Part shown: piece by piece, positions 8,493 through 16,300 of the stretch
How positions within the stretch are numbered: the first letter of the stretch is position 1
Layout of the letters: every line of letters starts with the position of its first letter
NCBI GenBank assembly: GCA_964602985.1
Contig: CAZRTJ010000013.1
Span: 36,179 to 100,178 of the forward strand
Source of the DNA: CAYZJB01 sp964602985
GTDB lineage: Bacteria > CLD3 > SB21
Reading direction: 5' to 3'
Length of the DNA: 64,000 nucleotides
Translations under genes and position numbers: made by a program
Notes under the pieces: generated by a model
Told to the model about the DNA's origin: nothing
Database searches by the model: none
The model's input: only the letters and a program-made list of their open reading frames with translations

Positions 8493-9551
8493 TTACCCCG
8501 CAATCTTCATGAGCAGTTCGACCACGCGATTGGAATACCCCCATTCATTATCATACCACGAGACAATCTTGAAGAAGCGCTTTTCTCCCTTCAGATTGTT
8601 CTCCAGCGTGGCCAGCGAGTCGTAGATCGACGATCGCTCGTCGTGTATGAAGTCCGAGGAGACGACCTCATCGCTGCAGTACCCGAGTATGTTTTTCAAA
8701 TACGTCTCCGAAGCTTTCTTCATCAGACCGTCGATTTCTTCGATGGACGTATCGCGTCCAGCACGAAACGTGAGGTCTACAACTGAAACGTTTGCGGTCG
8801 GAACCCGGAAGGACATTCCCGTCAATTTTCCTTTGAGCGCCGGAATGACCTCTCCGACGGCCTTGGCCGCGCCGGTTGTGGAAGGGATGATGTTGACGGC
8901 GGCGGCGCGTCCTCCGCGCCAATCCTTCTTGCTGGGTCCATCGACCGTCTTCTGAGTCGCCGTGTACGAGTGAATCGTTGTCATCAGACCCGTTTCAATT
9001 CCGATCCCCTCCTTCATCAGCACATGCACGACTGGGGCCAGACAATTGGTGGTGCAGGATGCGTTGGAAACGACGTGGTGGGATTTCGCATCGTACTCGT
9101 GATCATTCACACCGATCACCAGCGTCTTGATATCGCCTTTGGCAGGAGCAGAAATGATGACTTTCTTGGCGCCGGCTGTCAGGTGACCATTGGCTTTGTC
9201 CAATGACGTGAACAAACCGGTCGATTCAATTACATAATCCACTCCCAAATCCTTCCATGGCAATTGCGAGGGCTCTTTGGTTGCGGGAATGCACTGGATC
9301 TTGTGCCCATTCACCACAAGCACATCGTCCTCCTCCACATCCGGACGGCTCTTCGCGGTGGACAGAGTGGCCGCAGACTTGCCGTGAATGGAGTCGTACT
9401 GGAGCTGATACGCAAAGTACTTTGCATCCGTACTGACATCCACCACAGCCACGACATCCACCGCCTTGCCCAGAAGCCCTTTGTCCACCAGGGCATTGAA
9501 AGTCAGGCGCCCAATGCGCCCAAATCCATTAATTCCAACTTTGATTGCCAT
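8493..9551 (-). CDS. gap: glyceraldehyde-3-phosphate dehydrogenase
   Basis: GAPDH (352 residues) carries the NAD-binding N-terminus MAIKVGINGFGRIGRL and the catalytic SNASCTTNC motif, with the partner His in the SYTATQ region. The C-terminal WYDNEWGYSNRV is also present. I start at ATG 9551 rather than the GTG one codon upstream because GAGGTG sits well before it. It is the first gene of the gap-pgk-tpi-secG operon, with its own promoter and structured leader. Confidence 0.98.
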   Translation of the reverse strand: MAIKVGINGFGRIGRLTFNALVDKGLLGKAVDVVAVVDVSTDAKYFAYQLQYDSIHGKSAATLSTAKSRPDVEEDDVLVVNGHKIQCIPATKEPSQLPWKDLGVDYVIESTGLFTSLDKANGHLTAGAKKVIISAPAKGDIKTLVIGVNDHEYDAKSHHVVSNASCTTNCLAPVVHVLMKEGIGIETGLMTTIHSYTATQKTVDGPSKKDWRGGRAAAVNIIPSTTGAAKAVGEVIPALKGKLTGMSFRVPTANVSVVDLTFRAGRDTSIEEIDGLMKKASETYLKNILGYCSDEVVSSDFIHDERSSIYDSLATLENNLKGEKRFFKIVSWYDNEWGYSNRVVELLMKIAG

Positions 9552-9593
9552 CACACACCTCGATTCGGATAAATCTTAACCCTCTATCTACTT

Positions 9594-9636
9594 GTTTTTC
9601 AACCCCTTGCAGCTGTTTTTCAACCTGTTGAAAAAC
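9594..9636 (-). promoter_or_regulatory. 5' leader of the gap operon with a terminal hairpin and an alternative pairing arm
   Basis: In the transcript, GTTTTTCAA (9636..9628) is followed after four bases by TTGAAAAAC (9623..9615), a perfect 9-bp hairpin at the very 5' end of the predicted mRNA. A second identical TTGAAAAAC lies 21 bases further on (9602..9594), so the first arm can pair with either copy but not both. What this does is inferred: 5' stem-loops can stabilise mRNAs, and alternative pairings can act as switches. Confidence 0.6.
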
Positions 9637-9643
9637 GCGGCGT

Positions 9644-9672
9644 AATATATTGGCCGAACCCAGAAAAGTCAA
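9644..9672 (-). promoter_or_regulatory. sigma70-type promoter of the gap-pgk-tpi-secG operon
   Basis: The minus strand reads TTGACT (9672..9667), a 17-base spacer, TATATT (9649..9644), then the discriminator ACGCCGC, identical to that of the tRNA-Ser promoter. Predicted transcription start is at about 9637, immediately before the leader hairpin. Confidence 0.75.
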
Positions 9673-9681
9673 ATGACTTTT
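9664..9681. promoter_or_regulatory. inverted repeat over the gap promoter -35 box (operator candidate)
   Basis: AAAAGTCAAATGACTTTT is an 18-bp inverted repeat with perfect 8-base arms and a 2-base centre. It covers the -35 hexamer of the gap promoter, which is where a repressor would block polymerase. It also lies 20 bases after the cyclase stop codon, so a terminator stem is an alternative, although no T-run follows it on the minus strand. Confidence 0.45.
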
Positions 9682-9701
9682 GTGTCTTTTGTGTCGGCTT
9701 C

Positions 9702-12095
9702 TTATTTCGTGGTCATGGTGAATACGCCATCCCAATTCGCCTGTGGCGGGTTCTTCTTGAATTCCTCACACCTTTCGAGATAGACGCCGGAAGGTCCGTC
9801 CTCCTCTTTGGCATGGAGCGCTGCACGGAAGCTGACGATGGCCTCGTCCCAGCGTTGCTGGCGATACGCGGCCAGACCGGCATTGTAATTTTCCACTACC
9901 TTTTTCATCGTGCTCGAAATGCCCGTGGACGTTCTCGCCAGGACCTCAAACACCTTGACGGGTTTCTCCTTTCCTTTGACCCGAATCAGATCGAGTTCGC
10001 GGGTAATCACGGCTTCTTTGGCAAATTCCTGCGTCCATTCCGAAATCATCACGTAAGAGCCGTACTCCTTGTTGGCGCCCTCGAGACGGCTGGCGAGGTT
10101 GACGTTGTCACCCATGACGGTATAGTCAAACACCGATTCGGAGCCCATGTTCCCAAGAACGACATTTCCACTATTGATGCCGGCGCGCGCATACAGTTCG
10201 GGGCGTCCTTCCTTCCTCCATTTCACGCGCATCTCGACCAGCTTTTCCTGCATTTCCAGCGCGGCGTAACAGGCCTTCACCGCGTGTTCGTCATCCTGCA
10301 AGGGCGCGCCGAATTCCGCCATGATGGCGTCCCCTTCGTACTTGTCAATGATCCCGTCGTATTTCGTGATGATATCGGTCATCGCGGTGAGATACTCGTT
10401 GAGCAAGTGGACGAGCTGCACCGGAGTCAGTTTTTCTGATATCGTCGTAAATCCCGCCACGTCGGAAAACAGCACAGACAACACGCGTTCTTCGCCGCCG
10501 AGTTTCAACAGACCCGGATTCTCGATCAACTGCGCCACGACTTTCTCCGGCAGATACCGACCAAACGCGTTTCGAATCGTCGCTTTTTCTTTTCGCTCAC
10601 CCAGATACTGGAAAAGCGTATTCCCGACGTACGTAAACGCTACGGCCAAAACGGGAGTGACAATCTGCATGTGAATGTTGTGGCTGATGAAGAGATAGAA
10701 CGCCGCCACGATAATCAAGACGACGATCAGCAGAAACAACGGCAACGCAAGCAAAGGCTTCTGCAAACGACTCACCAGGAAGTACACGAGGAAACAGGTG
10801 ATCGTCACCAAGACGACCCGCCACACATCCGGCTGCATCGTGACGAAGTCTTCCGTGATCATGGTGTACACCGCATTCGCGTGGATCTCGACCCCCGGCA
10901 TCAGGGTTTCCAGCTTCTGACCTTCGATGTTACGGGTCTCCGAAATGGGCACGGCAAAAACATCGTGCAACTCCTCCATTTCCGCGCCCAGAAGGACAAT
11001 CTTGTCCTGGAAAAATCCGGACTCCAAGAGGCCCGCCGGAATCCCCAAAACCGAATCAGCCTCCAGATCAAAAACATCCGAGTCGTATTCGGGCTTCAAG
11101 TCAAAGGTCACGTCATCAACACATTCATCGAAGGATTTGTACGGAAAGGTCTTGAGCGGTCCCTGGAAGTTGATCAGGAATGAATAATCGCGGTACTTCT
11201 TGATGACCTTGTCGCCAAATTTGAAATACGTTTCGGCGTTTTCGAATTCCGCATCATCGGGAATGTCGTAGTACTTGCGAAGAATCTCGATGCCAAACGA
11301 GTAAAATCGCTGGGTCGTGTCGGATTGTTCGATGGTTTCTTCGATCAGGTATTGTCTCCACACGTTGTCGGCATCATTCGTGACGCCGACCAGACCCCAC
11401 GGTGCGCCCGCATCCAGGAATTTGTACAGAGGCTGGATGGACTGCTCGACCTGCACCTGACCGCCGGCCTGTTCCGCTTTTGAAACCTTTCCTGCCAATA
11501 CCACATTTCCGCACTCCGCCAATGCCAGCGCAAATTCGTCGTCTTTCTCCGGTCCGCTGTAGTCCGGCGCATCGAAGACGACGTCGATCCCGACCACCTT
11601 GGCGCCGGCACGCTTCATGTTGCGAATGAAGTGCGCGTAGTAATCCCGCGGCCACGGCCATCGATCCTTGACTGAATTGGCCGATTGATCATTGATCGAG
11701 ACGACGATGATCGGCGACTCTTCTGGCGTTAACTTCTTTTCTTCGAGAACGTATTGGTATTTGAAATTGAACCGCTGATCGAGTGTTTTGAGTTCCAGCG
11801 ACTCGATGGCTTTGATGTTGACGAGGAAGCTTCCCAGCCAGACCGCCAGGAGAGTAATGAAAAGACCGCTCAGGACCTTGTTCTTGAAACCGGATGCCCA
11901 AATCCCGATGACCGCAGCCAACAGAGAAGCAAACGTCAGTCCGATATTCAGGAGGTAAAAGGCAAACAAATTATCGGACAGATCCGGAAGAAGCTTGAGA
12001 ATCAGATTCGGCACAAATACGAGTAACGCGATGATCAGGCAGATGAATGCCAGCGTATTTTCCCGCATGAATCGGACAAGAGCGCCTTTCGCCAT
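9702..12095 (-). CDS. CHASE2-domain class III adenylate/guanylate cyclase
   Basis: A 797-residue membrane signalling enzyme. Hydrophobic segments near residues 14-35 and 42-95 are followed by an extracytoplasmic CHASE2 sensor (about 105-420, with SPIIVVSINDQS, RWPWPRDYYA and VVGIDVVFDAPD). Three more membrane spans follow (about 430-510), then a cyclase domain. Metal-binding Asp residues are seen in LFSDVAGFTT and DKYEGDAIMAEFG, which also supplies the base-selecting Lys. DYTVMGDNVNLASRLEG holds the second selectivity Asp and the catalytic Asn/Arg. The Lys/Asp pair favours ATP over GTP. The last 90 residues resemble a TPR pair. A strong terminator lies only 20 bases upstream of the ATG. Confidence 0.92.
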   Translation of the reverse strand: MAKGALVRFMRENTLAFICLIIALLVFVPNLILKLLPDLSDNLFAFYLLNIGLTFASLLAAVIGIWASGFKNKVLSGLFITLLAVWLGSFLVNIKAIESLELKTLDQRFNFKYQYVLEEKKLTPEESPIIVVSINDQSANSVKDRWPWPRDYYAHFIRNMKRAGAKVVGIDVVFDAPDYSGPEKDDEFALALAECGNVVLAGKVSKAEQAGGQVQVEQSIQPLYKFLDAGAPWGLVGVTNDADNVWRQYLIEETIEQSDTTQRFYSFGIEILRKYYDIPDDAEFENAETYFKFGDKVIKKYRDYSFLINFQGPLKTFPYKSFDECVDDVTFDLKPEYDSDVFDLEADSVLGIPAGLLESGFFQDKIVLLGAEMEELHDVFAVPISETRNIEGQKLETLMPGVEIHANAVYTMITEDFVTMQPDVWRVVLVTITCFLVYFLVSRLQKPLLALPLFLLIVVLIIVAAFYLFISHNIHMQIVTPVLAVAFTYVGNTLFQYLGERKEKATIRNAFGRYLPEKVVAQLIENPGLLKLGGEERVLSVLFSDVAGFTTISEKLTPVQLVHLLNEYLTAMTDIITKYDGIIDKYEGDAIMAEFGAPLQDDEHAVKACYAALEMQEKLVEMRVKWRKEGRPELYARAGINSGNVVLGNMGSESVFDYTVMGDNVNLASRLEGANKEYGSYVMISEWTQEFAKEAVITRELDLIRVKGKEKPVKVFEVLARTSTGISSTMKKVVENYNAGLAAYRQQRWDEAIVSFRAALHAKEEDGPSGVYLERCEEFKKNPPQANWDGVFTMTTK

Positions 12096-12114
12096 AGCCA
12101 GTCTCCGTTAGGTT

Positions 12115-12159
12115 AAAAAGGAATGAGGCTGTCCCCGCTCGTCGAGAACAGCCTCATTC
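12115..12159 (-). terminator. intrinsic terminator after the outer-membrane barrel gene, 20 bases before the cyclase ATG
   Basis: On the minus strand GAATGAGGCTGT pairs perfectly with ACAGCCTCATTC (12 bp) around a 15-base loop. It is followed by CC and a T5 run (12119..12115). It lies just after the stop of the barrel gene at 12180. The cyclase ribosome-binding site GGAGAC starts nine bases after the T-run. Confidence 0.85.
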
Positions 12160-12179
12160 TCGCATACATGCATGCAATA

Positions 12180-14783
12180 TCAGAATACGAATTCGTATCG
12201 GGCTGTGATCACCCGGTTCGATTCCTTTTTCGTACCAGTCAGATTGCCATCCACATCGAAGGTCTGGACTTCAATTCCGCTCGTATTGCTCAGGTCCAGA
12301 TACAGCGTGTGCCGCTCATACATGTTAAATCGCGAACCCAGGGTGAAGGTCAAGAGGGTGGCGGGGTCGACACTGGGAATCTCGTACGACGTGATCGCAA
12401 ATCCGGAATAGACGTTGAGTTTCTGATCCTTCGATTCCATGATCCGATAGTCACCCGACAACCCGAAGGTCATCGACTTCGTCGGCGCCTTGTCGACGGA
12501 AACGCTGTCGAGAACTTCCGTTTCACCATCGGTGAGACTGAACGTCAGGTTGGTTCGCAGCGGAATCTTCCATTCGCTCGTAATTCCAAACCCAAACGAC
12601 GTGGTTTTGGCGTCACCGTATGCGATCCAGTAATTGGCGACTGTGTCCGTGCCGGAAATCGCCTGCAGGATGTTTTTGGTGTTGTCCTTTCGATTGCTGG
12701 TAGCGACGCTCAGAGAGAAATTATGCCGCATGTCAAACAACGTCTGCGCATAACTTGTCGAGACAGACAGGATATTGGTCTTGTTGTCTTCCGGCTTGGA
12801 GGTTCCTGCAAACTCATCTTCCCACTTCGAGGTTGACTGGGAGTACTGGAATCCATTGTCGCGGCCGATGGTGTTGAAGCCAATGGTCAATGTCGGCAAT
12901 TTTGGGATGAACATCGCATACTGGAAGCCGATGTTTTTTGTTTCGACCGTGTTGGCATTGGTACCCAGGAGGTTGTTGGACGACTGCGCGTACGAGCCCG
13001 TCAGGAAGATTCGGTTTTCCCACAGGCGGATCCGATCGGAAATTTCGAACGACTCCAGATCGCGGGCGACGCTGGCGCCGTACGTTTGGAAGTACCCTCC
13101 GTGATACCGATAACGTGCGCTGAAGTTGTTGTTCAATGCATTGATCGACGCGCCTGCCGTGTACGCAAACAGATTCTGCTTATCCAACTCACCCAGCGGC
13201 AACGGATTGAGGTTCGTATTAAACGTAATGAAGTTGCTGACCATGTCGATCGTGCCTTGAGAAATGACGATTCCGCTCAGCGCAAGCGTCTCCTTCTCGA
13301 TCGAGCCACCCGTGATATCTTCGTTCGTCAGACCGGTCGCGACGCTGGCATCGAAATTGATGCGCTTGTTCCACGCGCTGAATTTCATATCCAACCCCGC
13401 CACAACGTTTTCTTTGGGCGGAGTGCCCTCGAACAACGCGGCGTTGGTCAGTTGATTGTACTTCAACGACGACTGAATGTCTTTGGCCTTGAAAGCGGAA
13501 ATACCGATCTGGGCGGAACCGGGACCCATGCTGATGCGTCCGCCAATGATGTCGCGTTGAAACGTGCCCGTAAAACTCGCGGTATCGTTATCCAGCGTAT
13601 CAGCCAGACTGATCGTTGCCAGACCGCGATTGACTTTATCCTCCTTGGAAATCACCGCACGATTCAACTGACCCTGGACAAATTGGAAATTAAAGATTCC
13701 CAGATTCACAGCGGCGCTGAGCCCGCGCACCCGGGTACCATATAGGGTCACAGGACTGAATACAGGATACGCATCGCCGTAGTCCACCAGGAGCATGTTC
13801 GAAAAGTTTGCCGTCACCAGGTAGCGGCTGAGAGGCTGATTGACGGCCGGATTGTCCTCGGAATCCCAGTCTCCCGTGAATCCAATTTTGAACCAATTCT
13901 GCTCGTACGACAGATCGCCGCCCGCACGCTTGTAGTTGGTCGTGGTCCCCAGATTGTTTTGACCTTTGAACTCGGTTCTCAGATTGGCGCGGAATTTCCC
14001 ATCCTCAAAAGACTTCTTTTCACCCACTTCGCCGCTCTGACTGGCCACCTGCGTGAACCCTTTGCCGCTGAAGATGTCTTCGGCCCCGCTCTGACTGACC
14101 ACAAAGGCGGCTTCGGCGAGCAGGATGATGTTGTCTGCATCCTGGGCATACCACAGCCGGATTTCGTGATCGCCTTCCTTGATGCCTTTGCCTGAATACG
14201 TGACGAGTTCGGGAGTAACGTCCGACTGCTTCGTGACGTCGTTGCCGTCCAATTTTAGTTGCAGTTTCTTGACGTCCACGGTGTCAGCAAATAGAGAAAT
14301 GGCGACAAAAAAATCGCTGGGCGACAGGGTGGCGCCTGGCTCGGGCGACAGGAGAACGGCTTCAATCCCCTGTTCCTGAAAGGCTGTACGTCGAATGACG
14401 TTGATCGTGTGCGGCATGGACTCCGGGTCGTGGGCAGGTTCCGTCACTAATTGTCCGGTGGACGTTTCCGCCGTGATATAATATTCGATCCGGTCACCGG
14501 CGTTGAGCGCTAGATCGCGCAGAACAGCCTTATAATTGCCGTTCAAGGCTTGCCGCATATCCATCGTCCGGAAGCCCGCTTCATTGTTCAGCCTGTAATG
14601 CAGTTCGACACTCGACACCGAGACCAGGAAAGACGTCTCAATCACGACAGGTTTATCCACCGATACTTCGTGTACGGGCTGATGCACGAACACGCCGCCG
14701 AGACCGGCAAATGCAGACATCGGCAGGGTTAGTGCAAAAAGAAATATGGCAAGGAAGACCCGGCGAAATGGCAGGCAAACCAT
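12180..14783 (-). CDS. large outer-membrane beta-barrel protein with N-terminal Ig-like domains
   Basis: An 867-residue protein not assigned to a named family. It has a signal peptide ending LTLPMSAFA. Two beta-sandwich-like modules follow (about residues 30-240; SVELHYRLNNEAGFRTMDM... and LLSPEPGATLSPSDFFVAISLF, which look like surface Ig/FN3-type repeats). Residues 270-867 alternate polar and hydrophobic residues in strand-length blocks ending in aromatics, and the chain finishes RVITARYEFVF with a terminal Phe, the classic barrel ending. GGAGGT lies 7 bases before the ATG. It may serve as a surface adhesin or porin; function unknown. It has its own promoter and a strong terminator. Confidence 0.75.
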   Translation of the reverse strand: MVCLPFRRVFLAIFLFALTLPMSAFAGLGGVFVHQPVHEVSVDKPVVIETSFLVSVSSVELHYRLNNEAGFRTMDMRQALNGNYKAVLRDLALNAGDRIEYYITAETSTGQLVTEPAHDPESMPHTINVIRRTAFQEQGIEAVLLSPEPGATLSPSDFFVAISLFADTVDVKKLQLKLDGNDVTKQSDVTPELVTYSGKGIKEGDHEIRLWYAQDADNIILLAEAAFVVSQSGAEDIFSGKGFTQVASQSGEVGEKKSFEDGKFRANLRTEFKGQNNLGTTTNYKRAGGDLSYEQNWFKIGFTGDWDSEDNPAVNQPLSRYLVTANFSNMLLVDYGDAYPVFSPVTLYGTRVRGLSAAVNLGIFNFQFVQGQLNRAVISKEDKVNRGLATISLADTLDNDTASFTGTFQRDIIGGRISMGPGSAQIGISAFKAKDIQSSLKYNQLTNAALFEGTPPKENVVAGLDMKFSAWNKRINFDASVATGLTNEDITGGSIEKETLALSGIVISQGTIDMVSNFITFNTNLNPLPLGELDKQNLFAYTAGASINALNNNFSARYRYHGGYFQTYGASVARDLESFEISDRIRLWENRIFLTGSYAQSSNNLLGTNANTVETKNIGFQYAMFIPKLPTLTIGFNTIGRDNGFQYSQSTSKWEDEFAGTSKPEDNKTNILSVSTSYAQTLFDMRHNFSLSVATSNRKDNTKNILQAISGTDTVANYWIAYGDAKTTSFGFGITSEWKIPLRTNLTFSLTDGETEVLDSVSVDKAPTKSMTFGLSGDYRIMESKDQKLNVYSGFAITSYEIPSVDPATLLTFTLGSRFNMYERHTLYLDLSNTSGIEVQTFDVDGNLTGTKKESNRVITARYEFVF

Positions 14784-14856
14784 ACAACCTCCTATTGGCG
14801 GTACATTAGATTAGAATTGAATGAATGAGAACTGAAGATAACAAATTGTTTTACTG

Positions 14857-14885
14857 AAAGTAACGGAAAGGCCGTACAGAGTCAA
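14857..14885 (-). promoter_or_regulatory. sigma70-type promoter of the outer-membrane barrel gene
   Basis: The minus strand has TTGACT (14885..14880), exactly 17 bases, then TACTTT (14862..14857). Transcription would start about 67 bases before the ATG. Unlike the stable-RNA promoters, the discriminator is AT-rich (CAGTAAA). Confidence 0.65.
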
Positions 14886-14901
14886 GCGATTAGTTGCCCG
14901 G

Positions 14902-14933
14902 AAAACGACTCAGCCCGCCGTGAAGGCGGGCTG
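14902..14933 (-). terminator. intrinsic terminator of tRNA-Ser
   Basis: A perfect 9-bp stem, CAGCCCGCC with GGCGGGCTG around a 5-base loop, begins 5 bases after the tRNA-Ser 3' end. It is followed by AGTCGTTTT. The T-run is short and interrupted, but the stem is very GC-rich. Confidence 0.75.
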
Positions 14934-14937
14934 GCGG

Positions 14938-15024
14938 CGGAGAGAGTGAGATTCGAACTCACGGTACGGTTTCCCGTACACACGCTTTCCAGGCGTGCCA
15001 GTTAAGCCACTCCTGCATCTCTCC
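14938..15024 (-). tRNA. tRNA-Ser (anticodon GGA)
   Basis: The minus strand forms a class II tRNA: acceptor GGAGAGA/TCTCTCC, D-arm GGCTTAACTGGCA, anticodon stem-loop with CTGGAAA (anticodon GGA), a long variable arm (GTACGGGAAACCGTAC), T-loop GAGTTCGAATCTC and discriminator G. CCA is not encoded (GCCG follows the acceptor), in contrast with tRNA-Leu here. It reads UCC/UCU codons. Confidence 0.96.
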
Positions 15025-15044
15025 GGGTGGTCAAAATGCGGCGT

Positions 15045-15073
15045 AAAGTATAGGATCGATCCCTCAGTCTCAA
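15045..15073 (-). promoter_or_regulatory. sigma70-type promoter of tRNA-Ser
   Basis: TTGAGA (15073..15068), a 17-base spacer, TACTTT (15050..15045) and the discriminator ACGCCGC. An overlapping TATACT two bases upstream could serve as an alternative -10 with a 15-base spacer. The start site would lie about 14 bases before the mature tRNA. Confidence 0.65.
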
Positions 15074-15081
15074 GTTTTTTT

Positions 15082-15567
15082 TCACCAATCCTGCAGGAGC
15101 GGTGGAGAGGTCTCGTGATCAAATCCCCCCAGCTTCAGAATTTCGATGGTCGGAACCTTGCCCCGGGGTCCGATAAAAAGCGCCCGCAGACAGGCGCGTG
15201 CGTGAACCTCGTCCCCTCGTTCAAATGTCTGTTCCAGGTAGAACCACTTTTCGTCCCACGCGACCAGCCTGGTTCGAAGACGAAATCGAACGAACGGATT
15301 CAGTGGTTTCACGAAGTCGAGACGAACACGGCCGATCACCGGCAGCCAGCGCCGCCGTATGACCTTCCACAACGCGTGAACCTCTGCAAGCAGAAGCATC
15401 CTGCCGAGATCCATCAGACTCAGATAACGGCCATTGGTCAGATGAAGATTAATGTCACAGTCGGTCGGCCAAACACGAAAACCCACCACACTTTCGTCGA
15501 GAATCGGACGTTTTCGAGCCAACAGAGCCAGACAGATGATTCGAAGGAGACGACCGTAGAGATTCAT
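15082..15567 (-). CDS. hotdog-fold acyl-CoA thioesterase-like protein (THEM6-like)
   Basis: A 161-residue 4HBT-superfamily protein. The N-terminus MNLYGRLLRIICLALLARK is a hydrophobic anchor typical of the THEM6-like branch. It is followed by the hotdog signature VWPTDCDINLHLTNGRYLSLMDLGR, where the D-x-N-x-H pattern replaces the catalytic D of standard 4HBT enzymes, and strands RVRLDFVKPLNPFVRFRLRTRLVAWDEKWFYLEQTF. A thioesterase role is known for the superfamily; the substrate is unknown. No Shine-Dalgarno sequence precedes the ATG; the T9 tail of a terminator lies directly upstream of it. Confidence 0.75.
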   Translation of the reverse strand: MNLYGRLLRIICLALLARKRPILDESVVGFRVWPTDCDINLHLTNGRYLSLMDLGRMLLLAEVHALWKVIRRRWLPVIGRVRLDFVKPLNPFVRFRLRTRLVAWDEKWFYLEQTFERGDEVHARACLRALFIGPRGKVPTIEILKLGGFDHETSPPLLQDW

Positions 15568-15568
15568 G

Positions 15569-15601
15569 AAAAAAAAAGGGCCAACCCCTGCGAGTTAGCC
15601 C
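15569..15601 (-). terminator. intrinsic terminator touching the thioesterase start codon
   Basis: GGGCTAAC (15601..15594) pairs with GTTGGCCC (15585..15578) with one T-G wobble and an 8-base loop. It is followed by nine T's, one C and the ATG of the next gene. It would end the transcript of the histone-tailed gene at 15629-16225. Confidence 0.85.
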
Positions 15602-15628
15602 ATCCGTTGATTTGTCGAAACGTCTGCT

Positions 15629-16225
15629 CTAGAGAATGCCCTTGGCCATCGCTTCGCGGGCGGTCATCCCTCCGGCCATCTCCACGATTTTGTTGTCGTA
15701 GTAATCGGAGATGCGGGCAACCGATTTGATCGAGGCGCGGAATTCGTTCTCGTCCAGGTTTGCGCCGGCGAGCGAGTTGGAAAAGATAATCGTGTTGTCA
15801 AAGGTCAAACCGAACGCGCCGAAGTGGATGACGGCGTTCTCCCGAAGCAGGAATCGGCACAAGTCCTGCGTGACATTGCATCCCTGAACGACGTATGAGA
15901 ATGACTCCACGACCACATCGCCGTCATGCCACGGCCGAATCACCGTCTGTATGCACGTCGATCCTTCGAACGCAAGGAACCGTCCGTCGTCATGTCTTTC
16001 GTAGGAGCCCTTGTACACTTTCTTCATGTACGACTCGACCTTATCGGTGACGGCCGCGATCAATTGCTCCCCGCTTAATCGTTTTGCCGCCTTCTTGGGC
16101 GCTTTGGCCTTCTTCTTGGCGGCCTTCTTCACAGGCTTCTTGGCCGACTTCTTGACAGCTTTCTTCTTCTTCACGCTTTTCTTCGCCGTTCGTTTCACAG
16201 CTTTTTTTCTCTTTCTTGCAGCCAT
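15629..16225 (-). CDS. protein with histone-H1-like Lys/Ala tail and a YbjN-like globular domain
   Basis: A 198-residue protein. Residues 1-50 are nearly all Lys and Ala with a few Pro, Val and Arg (AKK, VKK, KAPKKAAKR repeats), like the C-terminal tail of histone H1 or bacterial Hc1/AlgP. Residues 52-198 form an alpha/beta domain: a helix LIAAVTDKVESYMKKVY, strands RFLAFEGSTCIQTVIRPW and VVVESFSYVVQGC, then a helix NEFRASIKSVARISDYYDNKIVEMAGG. The ending resembles the YbjN/type III chaperone-like fold (SVARxxDxYDxxI). I chose ATG 16225 for its GGAGGAG. A nucleoid-binding role for the tail is inference. TTGACT at 16304..16299 may be its -35, but no good -10 follows. Confidence 0.6.
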   Translation of the reverse strand: MAARKRKKAVKRTAKKSVKKKKAVKKSAKKPVKKAAKKKAKAPKKAAKRLSGEQLIAAVTDKVESYMKKVYKGSYERHDDGRFLAFEGSTCIQTVIRPWHDGDVVVESFSYVVQGCNVTQDLCRFLLRENAVIHFGAFGLTFDNTIIFSNSLAGANLDENEFRASIKSVARISDYYDNKIVEMAGGMTAREAMAKGIL

Positions 16226-16300
16226 TGAACTCCTCCGCTGTATCGAGATTGGATGATTGGAATCGGAAGCGCACAAAATTCCAGAAAATCGTTAAGAAAG

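Noticed and set aside
12123..12836. Plus-strand frame of 237 codons opposite the outer-membrane barrel
   Set aside because: Composition is antisense to beta-barrel strands and its start overlaps the terminator stem.
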